NCBI GenBank assembly: GCA_036675475.1
Contig: JAKFEY010000051.1
Location: 1-31,478, forward strand
From: JALYRV01 sp036675475
GTDB lineage: Bacteria; Acidobacteriota; Vicinamibacteria; Vicinamibacterales; SCN-69-37
Direction: 5' to 3'
Length of the DNA: 31,478 nt
The notes beneath the pieces are model-generated. The model ran no database searches. It was not told the DNA's origin and was given only the letters and a program-made list of their open reading frames with translations. This document shows positions 1 through 10,965 of the stretch, piece by piece. Positions within the stretch are counted from its first letter, which is position 1, and each line of letters begins with the position of its first letter. Made by a program: the position numbers and the translations under genes.

Positions 1-50
1 GCGCGGGCAGGGCGCCGGGCGGGGAGGCGGGCGCGGGCAGGGCGCCGGGC
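1..50 (+). repeat. 30-bp-period direct repeat in the M28 peptidase gene
   Basis: A 20-bp unit at 1-20 recurs without mismatch at 31-50. Read in the frame of the peptidase it encodes a ten-residue Gly/Arg/Gln-rich repeat (RGQGAGRGGG, then RGQGAGRGDA). The window begins inside the repeat, so the total copy number is unknown. It probably forms a flexible linker rather than part of a folded domain. Confidence 0.8.
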
Positions 51-1039
51 GCGGTGATGCGCCTGCGCAGCCGGCACGGCTCACTGCGGCCGACGTCACC
101 GCGTTCTACAAGGCCGAGGGTGTCGTGGCCGTGTTCGATCGCGGCAGCGACAGCGACATGTCGGCCGGCGGCAGCGATCTGTCGTGGCGCACGCAGCGCA
201 CCGACGGCGGCACGGTCTTCGTCGGCGGCGCGCCGCGCACCGAAGCGCCCGGGCACACGGTGCCGCAGGTCACCATCGCGGTCGAGCATTACAACCGCAT
301 GGTGCGGCTGATCGAACACAACGTGCCGGTGACGGTGGCGCTCGATATCGAGACGCGTTATCACCCCGAAACCGCCGCGCGGCCCAACGGCTTCAACATC
401 ATTGGCGAGATTCCCGGCACCGACAAGGCTGACGAGATCGTGCTCGTGGGCGCGCATTTCGATTCGTGGCACGGCGCCACCGGCGCCACCGACAACGCCA
501 CCGGATCGGCGGCCATGATGGAGGTCCTGCGCATCATCAAGGCCACCGGCCTGAAGCCGCGCCGCACCATCCGCATTGCGCTGTGGGGCGCCGAGGAAAA
601 TGGCCTGATCGGATCGCGCACCTACGTCGAGACGCACCTGGGCACTCAGGACGCCCCCAAGCCAGGACTCGCGAAGCACGTGGCGTACTTCAACCTCGAC
701 AACGGCACCGGCAGGATTCGCGGCATCTGGATGCAGGGCAACGCGGCGGTTGCGCCCATCTTCGGCGCGTGGATCGCTCCGCTGAAGGATCTCGGCGTCG
801 AGATTCTCGGGCCGCGGCCTGTGACGAGCACCGATCACGTGTCGTTCGACCGCGTCGGCGTGCCGGCGTTCCAGTTCGTGCAGGAGCGCTACGAGTACAA
901 CTCGCGCACGCATCACTCGAACATGGATTTTCTGGATCGCGTGCAGGCCGACGACATGAAGCAGGTGGCCACCGTCGCCGCGGTGTTCGCGTGGCAGGCG
1001 GCCAATCGCGACCAGCCGCTGCCGAGGAAGCCGCGGTAG
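2..1039 (+). CDS. M28-family zinc metallopeptidase with PA domain, 5' end missing
   Basis: Probable secreted aminopeptidase or carboxypeptidase of family M28 that hydrolyses peptides with a two-zinc centre. The frame is open from base 2, so the start and any signal peptide lie outside the window; the ATG/GTG codons near 125 are internal. After the Gly/Arg repeat comes the tail of a protease-associated (PA) domain (LTAADVTAFYKAEGVVAVF). The M28 metal-binding pattern follows in order: H and D in AHFDSWHG (about 451-474), D in ATDNATG, the EE pair in WGAEENG (about 584-604), D in FNLDNGTG and H in TDHVSFD (about 829-849). All five expected ligand positions are present, so the enzyme looks active. 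It converges with the histidine kinase gene across a palindrome at 1042-1068. Exact substrate cannot be told. Confidence 0.85.
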   Translation, partial: RGQGAGRGGGRGQGAGRGDAPAQPARLTAADVTAFYKAEGVVAVFDRGSDSDMSAGGSDLSWRTQRTDGGTVFVGGAPRTEAPGHTVPQVTIAVEHYNRMVRLIEHNVPVTVALDIETRYHPETAARPNGFNIIGEIPGTDKADEIVLVGAHFDSWHGATGATDNATGSAAMMEVLRIIKATGLKPRRTIRIALWGAEENGLIGSRTYVETHLGTQDAPKPGLAKHVAYFNLDNGTGRIRGIWMQGNAAVAPIFGAWIAPLKDLGVEILGPRPVTSTDHVSFDRVGVPAFQFVQERYEYNSRTHHSNMDFLDRVQADDMKQVATVAAVFAWQAANRDQPLPRKPR

Positions 1040-1041
1040 CG

Positions 1042-1068
1042 GTAGGGGCGGGCTGAAGCCCGCCCTAC
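1042..1068. terminator. GC-rich palindrome between convergent genes
   Basis: Arms 1042-1053 and 1058-1068 pair around a TGAA centre with one extra G in the left arm (core GGCGGGC/GCCCGCC). It occupies nearly the whole 39-bp gap between the M28 stop (1039) and the kinase stop (1079), so it could act as a bidirectional terminator, though no T tract follows on either strand. Related palindromes lie at 21811-21853, which suggests a dispersed REP-like family. Confidence 0.55.
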
Positions 1069-1078
1069 AAGCCCCGGC

Positions 1079-3325
1079 CTACCGCAGCGCTTCGCGCACT
1101 TTGGCCGCGAGGCTCGCCATCGTGAAGGGCTTCTGCAGGAAGGGCACGTCGCCTTCCTCCACGCCGTGGCGCACCACGGCGTCGGCGGGATAGCCCGACA
1201 TGTAGAGCACCCTCACGCCTGGGCGTGCGCCGCGCAGTTGCTCGACCAGGTCGCGTCCGCTGGCGCCGGGCATCACCACGTCGGTGAGCACCAGATCGAT
1301 GACGCCGGCGTAGCCGCCCGCCAGGGCAATGGCCTCCGCCGCCGAGAACGCCGTCATCACGCGATACCCCATGCGCTGCAGCAGCGACTCGGCCAAGGTC
1401 GCCACCGCGCGCTCGTCTTCGACCAGCAGAATCGTTTCGTGTCCGCCGGTGGTCTGCGTCTGTGGCGGTGCGGAGGTCTTCACCTCCGGCACCATCGGCA
1501 AAATCACCCGGAACAACGATCCCTGTCCCGGCGTGCTCGCCGCATCGATGTGCCCGCCGCTCTGCTTGACGATGCCGTAGACGGTGGCGAGGCCGAGCCC
1601 GGTGCCTTCGCCGACGCCTTTGGTGGTGAAGAACGGCTCGAAAATCCGCTGCAGCGTGTCGGCGTCCATGCCGCGCCCGGTGTCGCGCACCGCGAGCTCC
1701 GCGGCCGGGCCCGGCGGCAGGCCGCGCTCCTGCGCCCATCCGCGCGCGAGGGCCCGCGATTTCGTCGAGATCTGCAGCACGCCGGTCCCGTCAATCGCGT
1801 CGCGGGCGTTCGACGCGAGATTCAGCAGCACCTGCTCGAGCTGCGACGGGTCGGCTTCCACCCAGAGCGTGCCGGGCGCCAGCGAAAGCTGCAGGGTGAT
1901 GTGCTCGCCGAGCACGCGGCGCAGGAACGTCTCGGTGTTCGCGACCACGTGATTGAGATCGACGGTCCGCGGCTGCAGCATCTGCCGCCGGCCGAACGCC
2001 AGCAGCTGGCGCGTCAGTTCGGTGGCGCGATCGGCGGCGCGGCGAATCTCCTGCAGGTCCGCGGCCGCGCTGCCGCCGTCGGGCAGCGCGTCCTCGAGCA
2101 GCTCCGCGTAGCCGGACATCACGCTGAGCATGTTGTTGAAGTCGTGCGCCACGCCGCCGGCCAGCCGGCCCAGCGCTTCGAGCCGCCGCGCCTCCGACAG
2201 CTGCGCCTCGAGGCGCCGGCGCTCGGTGATGTCCACCATCACCACGAGGTCCTCGTTCGCGCTCGGTGACGCGTGCACCGACATCAGCGCGTAGCGCGGC
2301 CCGCTGCGCGTCTGGAAGCCCACCTCGATGCCCTTGATCGGATCGCCGTTCTGCCACGCGGCGATGAGCGCGTCGCGCTGCGCGGGATCAAGCCACATGT
2401 CGTTCCAGGCATGCACCGAGGCGCCCACGAGGTCGTGGCGCCTGAGCCCGAAGAAGCGGACGTAGTTGTCGTTGACCTCCTTGAACTGCTGCGCCGGCAC
2501 GTCGATCACCGCGGCGAGGATCAGGTCTGAATGAAAGATGCGCGAGAAGCGCGCCTCCGACTCGCGCAGCGTGCCCTCCGCCCGGTGCCGCTCGGTGACG
2601 TCGCGCTCGATGCCCGAAATGCCGACCACCTCGCCCGACGAATCGTAGGTGGGCGACAGCGTCATCGAGACCACGAGGGCGCGGCCGTCCTTGTGACGCG
2701 CGGCGCCGTCGAACACGCGCACGGCGCGCCCCGCGATGACCTCGGCCGACATGTCGCGGAACGTCAGGCCGGCCCCCGGCGGGTGAATAAGCGCGATCGG
2801 CCGGCCGGTCGCCTCGGTGGCCGTGTAGCCGAACATCCGTTCGGCTCCCGGATTCCATGACTGGATGCGGCCCCGCAGGTCCGTGAGGATGATGGCGTCG
2901 TGGGAGCCGGCCACCACGGCGGCCAGGCGCTCGCGCGCCTCGCGCAGCTGCCGGACGTTCGTGATGTCCGTGATGACCGAGATCCGCGCCTTCCGCCCAT
3001 GCTCGAGCGCCACCCCGGCGGTGGTGATGTCGACGTCGATCAGGCGGCCGTCGCGGGCCTGGTGCACGGTGTGACCGACGTGGGTGATCGTGTTCGGCAC
3101 CGACGACGCGCGGGCGACAAAGTCGCCGTGCGCCGACTCGGGCCGGATGTCGAGCAGCGTCATGCCGACCAGCTCGCGCGTCGGCCAGCCGTACAAGCCG
3201 GCGGCCGCCTCGTTGGCCGCGAGGATCCGCCATGTGCCCGTCTCGAAGAGCAGGATCGGGTGCGGATTCGCCTCGAAGACGAGGCGATACGCGTCGACGC
3301 TGAGAGGGGTCACATCCTGGGCCAT
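1079..3325 (-). CDS. hybrid sensor histidine kinase with three PAS domains and a C-terminal receiver
   Basis: Predicted 748-residue soluble hybrid kinase; no transmembrane segment is seen, so sensing is probably cytoplasmic. Order of domains: PAS 1 (about 9-125), PAS 2 (about 130-245), PAS 3 (about 255-368), HisKA with phospho-acceptor His394 in GGVAHDFNNML, HATPase with N box NLASNARDAI (502-511), G1 DTGRGMD (548-554) and G2 GEGTGLGLATVYG (572-584), then a receiver with acceptor Asp682 in LVLTDVVMPG and Lys732 in FLQKPF. The ATG at 3325 was chosen because the frame further upstream runs into rho and does not look like protein. It follows the rho stop by 29 bp on the same strand, so co-transcription is possible. 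No cognate output regulator is adjacent. Stimulus and target are unknown. Confidence 0.88.
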   Translation of the reverse strand: MAQDVTPLSVDAYRLVFEANPHPILLFETGTWRILAANEAAAGLYGWPTRELVGMTLLDIRPESAHGDFVARASSVPNTITHVGHTVHQARDGRLIDVDITTAGVALEHGRKARISVITDITNVRQLREARERLAAVVAGSHDAIILTDLRGRIQSWNPGAERMFGYTATEATGRPIALIHPPGAGLTFRDMSAEVIAGRAVRVFDGAARHKDGRALVVSMTLSPTYDSSGEVVGISGIERDVTERHRAEGTLRESEARFSRIFHSDLILAAVIDVPAQQFKEVNDNYVRFFGLRRHDLVGASVHAWNDMWLDPAQRDALIAAWQNGDPIKGIEVGFQTRSGPRYALMSVHASPSANEDLVVMVDITERRRLEAQLSEARRLEALGRLAGGVAHDFNNMLSVMSGYAELLEDALPDGGSAAADLQEIRRAADRATELTRQLLAFGRRQMLQPRTVDLNHVVANTETFLRRVLGEHITLQLSLAPGTLWVEADPSQLEQVLLNLASNARDAIDGTGVLQISTKSRALARGWAQERGLPPGPAAELAVRDTGRGMDADTLQRIFEPFFTTKGVGEGTGLGLATVYGIVKQSGGHIDAASTPGQGSLFRVILPMVPEVKTSAPPQTQTTGGHETILLVEDERAVATLAESLLQRMGYRVMTAFSAAEAIALAGGYAGVIDLVLTDVVMPGASGRDLVEQLRGARPGVRVLYMSGYPADAVVRHGVEEGDVPFLQKPFTMASLAAKVREALR

Positions 3326-3354
3326 GCCGGGGAGCGGGCCCGGGGATTGTAACT

Positions 3355-4737
3355 TTATTTCCCGGACGACATCGCGGCGAGGAAGTCGCCGTTGCTCTGG
3401 GTCTTGCCCATCTTCGACAGCAGCAGCTCCATGGCCTCGACCGGCGACAGCGGGTTGAGCACCTTGCGGAGCACCCACACGCGGTTGAGATCTTCCTTCG
3501 GAATGAGCAGTTCTTCCTTGCGGGTGCCGCTCTTCTGGATGTCGATGGACGGGAACACGCGGCGATCCGACAGCTTACGGTCGAGGTGGATCTCCATGTT
3601 GCCCGTGCCCTTGAACTCTTCGAAGATCACTTCGTCCATGCGCGATCCGGTCTCGATGAGCGCCGTCGCGATGATGGTCAGCGATCCGCCGTTCTCGATG
3701 TTGCGCGCGGCGCCGAAGAAGCGCTTCGGCCGCTGCAGCGCGTTCGAGTCCACGCCGCCTGACAGCACCTTGCCCGAGGGCGGCACGATGGTGTTGTAAG
3801 CCCGCGCGAGACGGGTGATCGAGTCGAGCAGGATCACGACGTCCTTGCCATGCTCCACCAGGCGCTTTGCCTTCTCGATGACCATCTCGGCTACCTGCAC
3901 GTGGCGCTGCGCCGGCTCGTCGAACGTCGACGACACGACCTCGCCCTTGACCGAGCGCTGCATGTCGGTGACTTCTTCCGGGCGCTCGTCGATGAGCAGC
4001 ACGATCAGGAAGACTTCCGGGTGATTGGTCGTGATGCTGTTGGCGATCGCCTGCAGCAGCATCGTCTTGCCGGTGCGCGGCGGCGCGACGATCAGGCCGC
4101 GCTGGCCCTTGCCGATCGGCACCATGAGGTCCATGATGCGGGCCGACAGGTTTTCGGCGCTGGTCTCGAGCTTGATGCGCTCCTGCGGATAGAGCGGCGT
4201 CAGGTTCTCGAAGAATACCCGCTCGCGCGTGCGATCCGGCGGCTCGAAGTTGACCGCCTCGACCTTGATCAGCGCGAAGTAGCGCTCGCCGTCTTTCGGC
4301 GCGCGAATCTGGCCCGACACCGTGTCGCCGGTGTGCAGGTCGAACTTCCTGATCTGGGAGGGGGAGACGTAGATGTCGTCGGGGCCGGGCAGGTAGTTGT
4401 AGTCGGGCGCCCGCAGGAACCCGAAGCCGTCGGGCAGCGTCTCGAGCACGCCTTCCGAGAACAGCAGGCCGCTCTTTTCGGCGCGCGCGCGGAGGATCTC
4501 GAAAATCAGATCCTGCTTGCGCATGCCGGTGGAGCCGGGGATGTCGAGCTGCTTGGCGACTTTCGTCAGCTCGCCAACGCTCATCTCCTTCATCGACGAC
4601 AGGTCCACGCTCGGCGGATTGCCGGCGCCCTTGTCAGATCCCCGCTCCGCCACTCGCTCCGCGGCTGGCCGCTCGGCTACGCGCTCGGCGGGCTTGCCGG
4701 TCTCGGGTTTTTCAGCGTCTTTGCTATCTGTTGCCAC
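3355..4737 (-). CDS. rho: transcription termination factor Rho
   Basis: Hexameric RNA-dependent ATPase/helicase that releases RNA polymerase. With the GTG start at 4737 the product is 460 residues, about 40 longer than E. coli Rho (419). The N-terminal extension (about 1-43) is a charged low-complexity run containing repeated AERVAER. The canonical Rho N-terminus begins near residue 44 (VDLSSMKEMSVGEL), followed by the OB-fold RNA-binding region with GFGFLR and DDIYVSPSQIRKF, Walker A APPRTGKT (218-225), Walker B VVILLD (300-305), and the Q/R-loop region GGVDSNALQRPKRFFGAARN. The 4737 GTG overlaps the engB 3' end by 61 bp and has AAGGA 11 nt upstream; a GTG at 4608 or ATG at 4593 would give a standard-length protein. 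The function is certain; only the start is open. Confidence 0.93.
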   Translation of the reverse strand: MATDSKDAEKPETGKPAERVAERPAAERVAERGSDKGAGNPPSVDLSSMKEMSVGELTKVAKQLDIPGSTGMRKQDLIFEILRARAEKSGLLFSEGVLETLPDGFGFLRAPDYNYLPGPDDIYVSPSQIRKFDLHTGDTVSGQIRAPKDGERYFALIKVEAVNFEPPDRTRERVFFENLTPLYPQERIKLETSAENLSARIMDLMVPIGKGQRGLIVAPPRTGKTMLLQAIANSITTNHPEVFLIVLLIDERPEEVTDMQRSVKGEVVSSTFDEPAQRHVQVAEMVIEKAKRLVEHGKDVVILLDSITRLARAYNTIVPPSGKVLSGGVDSNALQRPKRFFGAARNIENGGSLTIIATALIETGSRMDEVIFEEFKGTGNMEIHLDRKLSDRRVFPSIDIQKSGTRKEELLIPKEDLNRVWVLRKVLNPLSPVEAMELLLSKMGKTQSNGDFLAAMSSGK

Positions 4738-5292
4738 AGTTCGTCCAGTCCTTCGCCCCGATCCGCGGAAATTTCCACGATGGGGGCGTCCAACGCCTCG
4801 GCGTGCTGCCGGGCCATTCGCGTGCGATCGGCCCGCGAGAGTTTGTCCACCTTGTTGACGGCGGCGATGACCGGCACGCCGCCGGCCGCCAGCCATCCGC
4901 GCGCCTCGATGTCGGCCTCGAGCCCGGGATGCCGGGCATCGACGACCAGCAGCGCGCAGTCGGGCCCGCGGCCATCCGCGCGCAGCGCGAAGTAGCCGGT
5001 GGCCAGCGCCTGGAACTCGCGCTGCGAGGCCTCGCCTCCGCGCGCGTATCCGTAGCCGGGCAGGTCCACGAGATAGAACGTCGGGCCCTGCCGGGGCGCG
5101 ATCCGATAGATGTTGGCCAGCCGTGTCTTGCCGGCCTTCGCGCTCGTGCGGGCGAGCCGCATGCCCGTCAGCGCGTTGATGAGCGTCGACTTGCCGACGT
5201 TCGAGCGGCCCACCAGCGCCACCTGCGGCACGCCGTCGCGCGGCGTGTCCTCGCCGCGCGCGGCGCTCGTCACGAACTCGGCGCCGGCGACC

Positions 5293-5297
<5 letters not shown>
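4677..5297 (-). CDS. engB: ribosome biogenesis GTP-binding protein EngB/YsxC, apparent AUU start
   Basis: Small GTPase needed for late 50S subunit assembly. G1 is GRSNVGKST, the switch region is ARTSAKAGKTR, G3 is DLPGYGYA, G4 is NKVDK and G5 is SADRGEG. The first standard start in frame is a GTG at 5273, but it would remove conserved N-terminal residues. Reading upstream gives IKVAGAEFVTSA, which aligns without gaps from residue 1 with B. subtilis YsxC (MKVTKSEIVISA). The codon at the Met1 position is ATT at 5297-5295, which overlaps the lon stop (TAA at 5295-5293), and the next in-frame codon but one upstream is a stop (5303-5301). A GGAAGA lies about 11 nt before it. From the ATT the protein is 206 residues, normal for the family. 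The 3' end overlaps rho. Confidence 0.9.
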
Positions 5298-7671
<2,374 letters not shown>

Positions 7672-7680
7672 GTATTTGGT

Positions 7681-7712
7681 GATCTGGTGATCTGGTGATC
7701 TGGCGATCTGGT
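7681..7712. repeat. 8-bp tandem repeat in the clpX-lon spacer
   Basis: Four tandem copies of GATCTGGT (the third has a final C) at 7681-7688, 7689-7696, 7697-7704 and 7705-7712, with a degenerate fifth (6 of 8) at 7673-7680 that almost touches the lon ATG at 7671. In the mRNA the lon leader is therefore made of repeated ACCAGATC units. No ribosome-binding site is visible between the repeats and the start. Confidence 0.9.
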
Positions 7713-7715
7713 GAA

Positions 7716-8969
7716 TTAGCCAGCCTTCTCGATCAACGTGATCGGCTTTTCCTTCGATTCGACGACCTCGCGCGTGACCACCACCTCGCGCACCTTCTTG
7801 GTGCCGGGCAGCGTGTACATGAGATCGAGCATGATGTCTTCGATGATCATGCGCAGGCCGCGCGCGCCGATGCGGCGCTTGAGGGCGGCCTCGGCGATCG
7901 CCTCGAGGGCATCGTCGGTGAAGCGCAGCTTGCAGTTCTCGTACTCGAACAGCTTCTGGAACTGGCGCGTGATGGCGTTGCGCGGCTGCGTCAGGATTTG
8001 AATCAGCGCCGGCTTGTCGAGCTCGTGCAGCGTGCCGATCACCGGCAGGCGGCCGACGAACTCGGGGATCAGGCCGAAGCGGATCAGATCCTCGGGCTCG
8101 GCCTTCTCGAGCAGCGCGCCGACGTCGTTCGTGTCGACCGTCACGCTCTTGTCGGTCTTGAAGCCGAGCGTCTTCTTGCCGATGCGCCGCGCGATCTGCT
8201 TGTCGAGGCCGACGAACGCGCCGCCCACGATGAACAGGATGTTGGCGGTGTCGACCTGGAAGAACTCCTGGTGCGGGTGCTTGCGGCCGCCCTGCGGCGG
8301 CACGTTCGCGACCGTGCCCTCGAGAATCTTCAGGAGCGCCTGCTGCACGCCTTCGCCCGATACGTCGCGCGTGATGGACGGGTTCTCGTCCTTGCGGCAG
8401 ATCTTGTCGACTTCGTCGATGTAAATGATGCCCTGCTGCGCCTTCTCGATGTCGCCCCCGGCCGCCTGCAGCAGCTTGAGGATGATGTTCTCGACATCCT
8501 CGCCGACGTAGCCCGCCTCGGTGAGGGTGGTGGCGTCGACGATGGTGAAGGGCACCGAGAGGAGCTTGGCCAGCGTCTGCGCGAGCAGCGTCTTGCCGGT
8601 GCCCGTGGGACCGATCAGCAGGATGTTGCTCTTGGTGAGCTCGACCTCGTTGCTGCGGCCCTTCGACTGCTTCTGGATTTCGATGCGCTTGTAGTGGTTG
8701 TAGACCGCGACCGCGAGCTTCTTCTTGGTCTGTTCCTGGCCGATGACGTACTCATCCAGGAACTTCTTGATCTCGACCGGGACGGGCAGCGTGGAGCGCG
8801 TGCCGGTGCGCTCCGCGCGGTTGTCGTCCGCGATGATGTCGTTGCAGACCTCGACACACTCGTCGCAGATGAAGACCGTGGGGCCCGCAATCAGCTTGCG
8901 CACGTCGTTCTGGTCTTTATTGCAGAACGAGCAGCGCAGGACTTCAGTCTCGCCGGACTTTTTGACCAT
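7716..8969 (-). CDS. clpX: ATP-dependent Clp protease ATP-binding subunit ClpX
   Basis: AAA+ unfoldase that recognises substrates and feeds them to ClpP. It has 417 residues, typical length. The N-terminal zinc-binding domain has Cys13, Cys16, Cys35 and Cys38 (CSFC and CDEC). Walker A is GPTGTGKT (120-127), the pore loop is GYVGEDVEN, Walker B is IIYIDEVD (181-188), and the sensor region includes LIPEFVGRLPV. The ATG at 8969 lies 81 bp after the clpP stop, and almost all of that gap is a long hairpin (8979-9049) that ends 9 nt before the start. No Shine-Dalgarno sequence is evident, so translation initiation may depend on that structure (inference). Confidence 0.97.
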   Translation of the reverse strand: MVKKSGETEVLRCSFCNKDQNDVRKLIAGPTVFICDECVEVCNDIIADDNRAERTGTRSTLPVPVEIKKFLDEYVIGQEQTKKKLAVAVYNHYKRIEIQKQSKGRSNEVELTKSNILLIGPTGTGKTLLAQTLAKLLSVPFTIVDATTLTEAGYVGEDVENIILKLLQAAGGDIEKAQQGIIYIDEVDKICRKDENPSITRDVSGEGVQQALLKILEGTVANVPPQGGRKHPHQEFFQVDTANILFIVGGAFVGLDKQIARRIGKKTLGFKTDKSVTVDTNDVGALLEKAEPEDLIRFGLIPEFVGRLPVIGTLHELDKPALIQILTQPRNAITRQFQKLFEYENCKLRFTDDALEAIAEAALKRRIGARGLRMIIEDIMLDLMYTLPGTKKVREVVVTREVVESKEKPITLIEKAG

Positions 8970-8978
8970 GGTTAGACC

Positions 8979-9049
8979 GGAAACGCGCTTGACTCGCTGT
9001 GCTGGCGCACGTGGCGCGCGAAGATAGCACAGCGCGTCAAGCGGTTTCC
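8979..9049 (-). promoter_or_regulatory. long hairpin before clpX, related to the one before tig
   Basis: On the minus strand (mRNA sense) the 24-nt 5' arm (9049-9026) pairs with the 25-nt 3' arm (9003-8979): 23 base pairs, one G.A mismatch, one bulged C and a 22-nt loop (9025-9004). The stem ends 9 nt before the clpX ATG. The arms share the core GCTTGACG and the same mismatch and bulge with the hairpin at 10966-11033; every difference between the two copies keeps pairing. Possible roles are an RNA regulatory or processing element, or a DNA operator. It does not look like a standard terminator because no T tract follows. Confidence 0.75.
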
Positions 9050-9050
9050 T

Positions 9051-9653
9051 CTAGGCGCGCTTGCGGATGACATCATCAATAATACCGTATTCCTTGCCCT
9101 GGTCCGGACCCATGATGTAGTCACGCTCGGTGTCATCCTGGATCTTCTTCAGGGGCTGGCCGGTGTGGTCCGCCAGGATCTGGTTGAGCCGCTCGCGCGT
9201 GCGCAAGAGCTCGCGCGCGTGGATGTCGATGTCGGTGGTCTGCCCGCCCAGCCCGGTCACCCACGGCTGGTGGATGAGGATGCGCGAGTTCGGCAGCGAA
9301 AACCGCTTGCCCTTCGCCCCGGCCGCCAGCAGCACGGCCGCAATCGACGCCGCCTGCCCGAGGCAGTAGGTCTGCACGTCGGGCTTGATGAACTGCATGG
9401 TGTCGTAAATCGCCATGCCCGCCGTCACCGACCCGCCCGGGCTGTTGATGTACAGCAGGATGTCGCGGTCCGGATCCTCGGCCTCGAGAAACAGCATCTG
9501 CGCAATCACGACGTTCGCGATGTTGTCGTCGATCGGCGTGCCCAGAAAGATGATGCTGTCCTTGAGCAGCCGCGAATAGATGTCGTACGCGCGCTCGCCA
9601 CGGTTGGTCTGCTCGACCACCATGGGAATCAGTTGCGAGTAGGTGCTAGCCAT
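9051..9653 (-). CDS. clpP: ATP-dependent Clp protease proteolytic subunit ClpP
   Basis: Serine peptidase that forms the double-heptamer chamber working with ClpX. It has 200 residues. The catalytic triad is visible: Ser103 in GQAASIAAV, His128 in ILIHQPW and Asp174 in the DDTERD segment. The oligomer contact YINSPGGSVTAGMAIYD is intact. The ATG at 9653 overlaps the tig stop (9648-9646) by 8 bp, so tig and clpP are probably translationally coupled. clpX follows after a hairpin-filled spacer. Function is secure. Confidence 0.97.
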   Translation of the reverse strand: MASTYSQLIPMVVEQTNRGERAYDIYSRLLKDSIIFLGTPIDDNIANVVIAQMLFLEAEDPDRDILLYINSPGGSVTAGMAIYDTMQFIKPDVQTYCLGQAASIAAVLLAAGAKGKRFSLPNSRILIHQPWVTGLGGQTTDIDIHARELLRTRERLNQILADHTGQPLKKIQDDTERDYIMGPDQGKEYGIIDDVIRKRA

Positions 9654-10956
9654 TCGTGATGTTCGCTTTCTCCAGAAGCCACTTCACCGTGCGCTCGCGG
9701 CGCAGGCCGGCGTAGATGCGGCCGAGGCCGCCTTCCTTCTCGAGCGCCGCGCGCACCGCCGCCGGCTCGCGCCCGGTCTGGCCCGCGTACTGCTCGATCT
9801 CCTGCCGCACGTCGTCGTCGTTCACCGTGATCGACTCGCGCTTCGCGATTTCGTCGAGCAGCAGCGCCGCGCGCACCGTGTCTTCCGCCGGCGCTTTCTG
9901 CTCGTCGCGGAACTGCTTCCAGTCGATGCCGGCCTTCATCGGGTCGACGCCCTGCTGGAACAGCCGGCCGACGAACTCCTCGAGCCGGCGATCGATTTCG
10001 CGATCCACCATCGACGAGGGCAGCTCGATCGACACGCGCGACGACAGCTCCTTCAGAAGGTCGGCGCGCAACTGGCGCTCCGACGCATGCTCGGCCTCGT
10101 GCTGCAGGTCCGCCTTCACCCGCTCGCGCAGCGCGTCCACCGAATCGAACCCGAGCTCTTTCGCCAGGTCGTCGTCGAGCGCCGGCACCGCGCGCTTGCG
10201 AATGGCCTTGACCGTGGCGCGGTACGCCACCGTCTGGCCGCGCAGCTCTTCGATGGTGAAGTCGTCGGGATACGTCGTGTCGAAATGCCGCTCGTCGCCC
10301 GGCTTGGCCCCGATCAGATTGTCGTCGAAACCGGGAGGATTCGCGGGCGAGCCGAGCTCGACACTCACGTTCTCCATCGACTCCGGCTTTTCCTCGGGCA
10401 GCGTCTCGCCCGGCAGGGCAATCAGCCGCTTCGGCCGCGGCGTGCGGACGATGTCCATCAGCAGCGTGTCGCCGAGCTCGCTGGCGCGATCTTCGACCGG
10501 CTCATAGCGCGCCGCGCGCTGGCGCAGGTTCGACAGCGTGCGGTCGACTTCGCCGACCTCGAGCACAGCCGCGCCGCGCACCAGCGACACGCCCTCATAC
10601 GCGCCCGGATCGATCGGGGGCAGCGTATCGAAGGTGGCCTTGAAGCTCAGCGGCTTGCCTTCTTCGAGCACCACATCGGTGATGTCGGGGTTCTCGAGCG
10701 GCTCGAGCGAACGCTCCCGCAGCGCATCGTCAACCGCGCGCGGGATGATGGCGTGCGCGACGTCGTGCATGATTTCGTCGCGGAATTTCTTGCGGACAAT
10801 GTGCGACGGCACCTTGCCGGGGCGGAAGCCCGGCACCTTCGCGCTCTTGCCGTACTCCTGGGCTATCCGTTCGATTTCCGCCTCGAGGATGTCGTGCGGA
10901 ATTTCAACGGCAATGGCCTTCCGGGTCTCGCTGATGTCGGTGAAGTCAGTCTTCAT
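9646..10956 (-). CDS. tig: trigger factor, ribosome-associated chaperone and peptidyl-prolyl isomerase
   Basis: Binds at the ribosome exit tunnel and folds nascent chains. It has 436 residues, as expected for the family. The N-terminal ribosome-binding domain carries the signature GFRPGKVP (43-50). The central FKBP-like domain begins near the ELGDTLLMDIV segment, and the C-terminal helical arms occupy roughly 260-430. The ATG at 10956 is preceded by a long hairpin (10966-11033) ending 9 nt upstream; no clear Shine-Dalgarno sequence is present. It is the first protein gene of the leftward tig-clpP-clpX-lon-engB-rho cluster, an order common around clpX in bacteria for its first four members. 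Confidence 0.95.
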   Translation of the reverse strand: MKTDFTDISETRKAIAVEIPHDILEAEIERIAQEYGKSAKVPGFRPGKVPSHIVRKKFRDEIMHDVAHAIIPRAVDDALRERSLEPLENPDITDVVLEEGKPLSFKATFDTLPPIDPGAYEGVSLVRGAAVLEVGEVDRTLSNLRQRAARYEPVEDRASELGDTLLMDIVRTPRPKRLIALPGETLPEEKPESMENVSVELGSPANPPGFDDNLIGAKPGDERHFDTTYPDDFTIEELRGQTVAYRATVKAIRKRAVPALDDDLAKELGFDSVDALRERVKADLQHEAEHASERQLRADLLKELSSRVSIELPSSMVDREIDRRLEEFVGRLFQQGVDPMKAGIDWKQFRDEQKAPAEDTVRAALLLDEIAKRESITVNDDDVRQEIEQYAGQTGREPAAVRAALEKEGGLGRIYAGLRRERTVKWLLEKANITNG

Positions 10957-10965
10957 TTTCTGGGA

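Noticed and set aside
7681..7712. Repeats considered as a CRISPR array
   Set aside because: The units are 8 bp with no spacers; this is a simple tandem repeat. No CRISPR array or cas gene is present in the window.
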